DNA from: JBDSYA01 sp039925865 | GTDB lineage: Bacteria; Bacteroidota; Ignavibacteria; Tepidaquicellales; Tepidaquicellaceae | Direction: 5' to 3' | DNA: 27,257 bases | Assembly: GCA_039925865.1 (NCBI GenBank) | Contig: JBDSYA010000041.1 | Coordinates: 1-27,257 of the forward strand | Shown: one piece after another, positions 24,845-27,257 of the stretch | How positions within the stretch are numbered: position 1 is the stretch's first letter | Layout: each line of letters begins with the position of its first letter | Made by a program: the position numbers and the translations under genes | The notes under the pieces: generated by a model | The model's input: only the letters and a program-made list of their open reading frames with translations | What the model was told of the DNA's origin: nothing | Database searches by the model: none

Positions 24845-25129
24845 TTGAAAATTAAACCATTAAGCGATAGAATTATCGTAAAAGCGGCAGAAGCTGAAGA
24901 AAAAACAGCTTCAGGTCTCATAATTCCGGATACTGCAAAAGAAAAGCCAATGAAAGGCGAAATTATGGCAGTTGGCACCGGAAAAGTTACAGATGATGGA
25001 AAAACAGTGAAAATGGAACTTAAAGTTGGAGACAAAGTTCTTTACGGAAAATATTCAGGAACTGAGATCACTGTTGAAGGTGATGAATACCTTATTATGA
25101 GGGAATCTGATGTATATGCTGTAATCTAA
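24845..25129 (+). CDS. groES: Co-chaperonin GroES
   Basis: This 94-residue heptameric lid protein works with GroEL in ATP-driven protein folding. The sequence begins KIKPLSDRIIVKAAEAEEKTASGLIIPD-like with the mobile loop around EKTASGLIIPD, and ends with EGDEYLIMRESDVYAVI, all typical. The start is TTG at 24845, supported by the AAAGGA upstream and by the normal N-terminus KIKPL. It is the first gene of the CIRCE-controlled operon and precedes groEL by 112 bases, which hold a structured element. Confidence 0.97.
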   Translation: MKIKPLSDRIIVKAAEAEEKTASGLIIPDTAKEKPMKGEIMAVGTGKVTDDGKTVKMELKVGDKVLYGKYSGTEITVEGDEYLIMRESDVYAVI

Positions 25130-25142
25130 ACTGAGCACCCAA

Positions 25143-25182
25143 TGCCTATCCTTTGCAAGAAGGAGAAAGTTTAACGTAGGCA
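25143..25182 (+). other. Predicted RNA stem structure between groES and groEL
   Basis: An outer stem TGCCTA (25143-25148) with TAGGCA (25177-25182) encloses an inner hairpin TCCTT (25149-25153) with AAGGA (25160-25164). The inner 3' arm belongs to AAGGAG, so an SD-like sequence is held in the stem. It could be a processing site, stability element or temperature-sensitive structure. No function is known to me. Confidence 0.55.
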
Positions 25183-25241
25183 AAAAATGGTAGGTCAGGA
25201 AATAAAAGTAAAAATTATAAAACTAAAATAATAAATCAAAC

Positions 25242-26882
25242 ATGGCATCAAAAATCATAACCTTTAATACAGATGCAAGAGCTGCATTAAAGAGAGGTGT
25301 TGACACACTTGCTAACGCAGTGAAAGTAACACTCGGACCAAAAGGAAGAAATGTCGTCATCGATAAAAAATTCGGTGCACCGACAGTTACAAAAGACGGC
25401 GTAACAGTTGCAAAAGAAATAGAGTTAGATGATCCAATAGAAAATATGGGCGCACAGATGGTTAAAGAAGTTGCATCAAAAACATCAGATGTTGCAGGAG
25501 ACGGTACAACGACAGCAACAGTACTTGCTCAGGCAATTTACAGAGAAGGATTAAAGCATGTAACATCAGGTGCCAATCCAATGGATCTGAAAAGAGGAAT
25601 CGATATGGCTGTGATCGAATTAGTAAAAGGCCTGAAAGAAATTTCTTCACCTATAAAGGAAAGCAAAGAGATCGCACAAGTTGGTTCAATTTCCGCAAAC
25701 AATGACACATACATCGGAGATCTTATTTCACAGGCTATGGATAAAGTTGGTAAAGACGGCGTTATCACTGTCGAAGAAGCTAAAGGAACAGAAACAGCTG
25801 TTGACGTTGTAGAAGGTATGCAGTTTGACAGAGGATATTTGTCTCCTTACTTTGTCACGAATGCTGAATCAATGGAAGCTGAACTCGAAGATCCTTATAT
25901 CCTTATTCATGATAAAAAGATCTCAACAATGAAAGACCTTCTCCCTATCCTGGAAAAAACAGCTCAGTCAGGAAGAAGCATGCTTATTATTGCTGAAGAC
26001 ATTGATGGTGAAGCACTGGCAACTTTGGTTGTAAATAAATTAAGAGGCACACTTAAGATCTGCGCAGTGAAAGCTCCGGGATTTGGTGACAGAAGAAAAG
26101 CAATGCTTGAAGATATTGCAGTACTTACAAAGGGAACTATGATATCCGAAGAACAGGGTTTCAAACTTGAGAATGCAACAGTTGCGTATCTTGGAACAGC
26201 TAAAAGAGTTGTTGTTGACAAAGACAATACTACAATAGTTGAAGGCGCCGGTGCACCTGAAGATATCAAGAAAAAAGTGAACGAGATAAAAGCACAGATG
26301 GATAAGACAACTTCAGATTACGATAAAGAAAAATTACAGGAAAGACTTGCAAAGCTTTCGGGCGGTGTTGCAGTATTAAAGATAGGCGCATCAACTGAAA
26401 TTGAAATGAAAGAAAAGAAAGCAAGAGTTGAGGATGCATTGCATGCAACAAGAGCAGCTGTTGAAGAAGGAATTGTACCGGGCGGTGGTGTTGCTCTTTT
26501 AAGAGTTTCATCAAAGCTTGACAGCCTGAAGGATGCTAACCATGATATCATGACAGGTATATCAATTATAAAGAGAGCAATTGAGGAGCCGATAAGACAG
26601 ATCGTTGAGAATTCAGGACTTGAAGGTTCAGTAGTCATCAATAAAGTAAAAGAAGGAAAAGGAAATTTCGGATTCAACGCAGCGACGGAAGTATATGAAG
26701 ACCTTGTTAAATCAGGTGTAATCGATCCTACAAAAGTAACGAGAATCGCACTTGAAAACGCAGCGTCAGTTGCGGGATTACTGCTGATGACCGAAGCTAC
26801 TATTGTTGAGAGACCTGAAAAAGAAAAAGCACCTATGATGCCTCCGGGCGGTATGGGCGGCGGAATGGGCGATATGTATTAA
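25242..26882 (+). CDS. groEL: Chaperonin GroEL
   Basis: This 546-residue subunit forms the 14-mer folding chamber. Recognisable blocks are VTLGPKGRNVVIDKKFGAP, the ATP site VAGDGTTTATVLAQ, GGGVALLRVSS, and EEPIRQIVENSGLEGSVV. The C-terminal tail is GGMGGGMGDMY, the usual Gly-Met repeat. The ATG at 25242 has an A-rich leader without a Shine-Dalgarno sequence, unlike groES. Codon choice looks more even than in neighbours, consistent with high expression. Transcription likely stops at the terminator at 26983-27018. Confidence 0.98.
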   Translation: MASKIITFNTDARAALKRGVDTLANAVKVTLGPKGRNVVIDKKFGAPTVTKDGVTVAKEIELDDPIENMGAQMVKEVASKTSDVAGDGTTTATVLAQAIYREGLKHVTSGANPMDLKRGIDMAVIELVKGLKEISSPIKESKEIAQVGSISANNDTYIGDLISQAMDKVGKDGVITVEEAKGTETAVDVVEGMQFDRGYLSPYFVTNAESMEAELEDPYILIHDKKISTMKDLLPILEKTAQSGRSMLIIAEDIDGEALATLVVNKLRGTLKICAVKAPGFGDRRKAMLEDIAVLTKGTMISEEQGFKLENATVAYLGTAKRVVVDKDNTTIVEGAGAPEDIKKKVNEIKAQMDKTTSDYDKEKLQERLAKLSGGVAVLKIGASTEIEMKEKKARVEDALHATRAAVEEGIVPGGGVALLRVSSKLDSLKDANHDIMTGISIIKRAIEEPIRQIVENSGLEGSVVINKVKEGKGNFGFNAATEVYEDLVKSGVIDPTKVTRIALENAASVAGLLLMTEATIVERPEKEKAPMMPPGGMGGGMGDMY

Positions 26883-26895
26883 GAGCAATTATCAA

Positions 26896-26914
26896 TGATC
26901 ATTTCCAATGATCA
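26896..26914. repeat. Perfect inverted repeat after groEL
   Basis: TGATCATT (26896-26903) and AATGATCA (26907-26914) form an 8-bp stem with a 3-base loop, 14 bases past the groEL stop. A short T run (TTGGTTTTG) follows. It could protect the mRNA 3' end or be part of the repeat element next to it. Confidence 0.6.
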
Positions 26915-26920
26915 ATTGGT

Positions 26921-26950
26921 TTTGTCATCCTGAGCACAGCGAAGGATCCA
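26921..26950. repeat. Dispersed GTCATCCTGAGC-type extragenic repeat
   Basis: TTTGTCATCCTGAGCACAGC then GAAGGATCCA resembles the 'GTCATCCTGAGCGAAGCGAAGGATC' repeat often seen between genes in many bacterial genomes. It can fold as ATCCT / AGGAT with a GC/GC pair and tandem G-A mismatches inside. Only one copy is in the window. Confidence 0.6.
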
Positions 26951-26982
26951 ATCAAAAATGAAAGCAAGATTTAATTGTAAAT

Positions 26983-27018
26983 AAAACCCGCCTGGTGAAA
27001 GCTTCGGCGGGTTTTTTT
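26983..27018 (+). terminator. Intrinsic terminator of the groESL operon
   Basis: AAAACCCGCC (26983-26992) pairs with GGCGGGTTTT (27006-27015), with a 13-base loop, and T7 runs 27012-27018. The stem is GC-rich and strong in an AT-rich context. It may also serve the minus-strand gene downstream, since it is nearly symmetric. Confidence 0.93.
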
Positions 27019-27098
27019 ATTATTAAGATTTTAAGAAATTTATTTTTGCGTTAAGTATTTATTGAGTAATTATCAGAACTTTTCTCCACTAAGTCAGA

Positions 27099-27257
27099 TT
27101 ATAAACCGGCAACTATCTCCTCAATAAATTCATCCCACTTCATATTAAAATATTTCAACGCTTCTTTCTTTTCATCTTTGTTCAATCCCGAATATACAAG
27201 CGAGTTCAGAGCAAGTTTTTTGATCGTCCTTAGATCAAGCTCCCATGCCATGAATGC
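27099..27257 (-). CDS. C-terminal end of an adenosine deaminase-like protein (partial)
   Basis: The last 52 codons of a minus-strand gene run in from the window edge to a TAA at 27099-27101. The end reads AFMAWELDLRTIKKLALNSL and then VYSGLNKDEKKEALKYFNMK before WDEFIEEIV. This pattern, with a W.L.L.T.K.LA.NS...S helix pair and a final KWDEF helix, matches the C-terminus of the adenosine/AMP deaminase family. The catalytic part lies outside the window, so the exact substrate is not known. Confidence 0.65.
   Translation of the reverse strand, partial: AFMAWELDLRTIKKLALNSLVYSGLNKDEKKEALKYFNMKWDEFIEEIVAGL

Noticed and set aside
25187..25231. A 14-codon ATG frame (MVGQEIKVKIIKLK) before groEL as a leader peptide
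   Set aside because: The nearest SD-like sequence is about 20 bases away and in a predicted stem; the frame is too short to support by sequence alone.

Overview
The window is AT-rich, with short leaders that mostly lack Shine-Dalgarno sequences. It has many TTG starts, a bS21 gene, carotenoid enzymes of the CruF and CruC/CruD type, secreted proteins with Asp-box repeats and a dockerin-like end, and a decayed gene of GloVer-type repeats. Together these suggest the Bacteroidota/Chlorobi/Ignavibacteria group, probably an Ignavibacteria-like lineage. This placement is inferred from gene content, not from a marker tree.

Layout. 1-1300 holds a decayed gene of short repeats, a secreted YCII-like protein and a broken small ORF. 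1300-2355 is a DUF3829-type lipoprotein. 2469-9381 (minus strand) is a tightly packed eight-gene operon: a CarH-type B12-dependent photoreceptor/repressor, phytoene desaturase, phytoene synthase, a fused lycopene cyclase, an acyltransferase, a glycosyltransferase, a CruF-type hydratase and a CrtW-type ketolase. 9382-9640 is a divergent regulatory region with paired 9-bp tandem repeats at both ends. 9641-14872 (plus) carries purM, lysine 6-transaminase, fur, feoA and feoB. 14921-19675 (minus) carries ychF, a polyprenol/diacylglycerol kinase-like gene, ftsH, hpt and rpsU. 19832-24480 (minus) carries a secreted repeat-helical protein and a 1120-residue secreted Asp-box/dockerin protein. 24779-27018 (plus) is a CIRCE-controlled groES-groEL operon ending in a strong terminator, followed by the C-terminal end of an adenosine deaminase-like gene on the minus strand.

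The most interesting unit is the carotenoid operon. Its first gene keeps the W-x9-EH signature and the cobalt-ligand histidine of CarH light sensors, and it reads straight into a pathway that should give a ketolated, one-end-cyclised, 1'-hydroxylated, glycosylated and acylated carotenoid. A Bacteroidota-like promoter sits just upstream, with two tandem 9-bp repeats over the predicted transcription start. I infer a light-induced, B12-gated pigment system. The gene families are well supported; the product and the operator are predictions.

Other points are a Shine-Dalgarno-like site at rpsU in an otherwise SD-poor window, a structured RNA element between groES and groEL, a dispersed GTCATCCTGAGC-type repeat after groEL, and a Fur-type regulator placed directly before feoAB.
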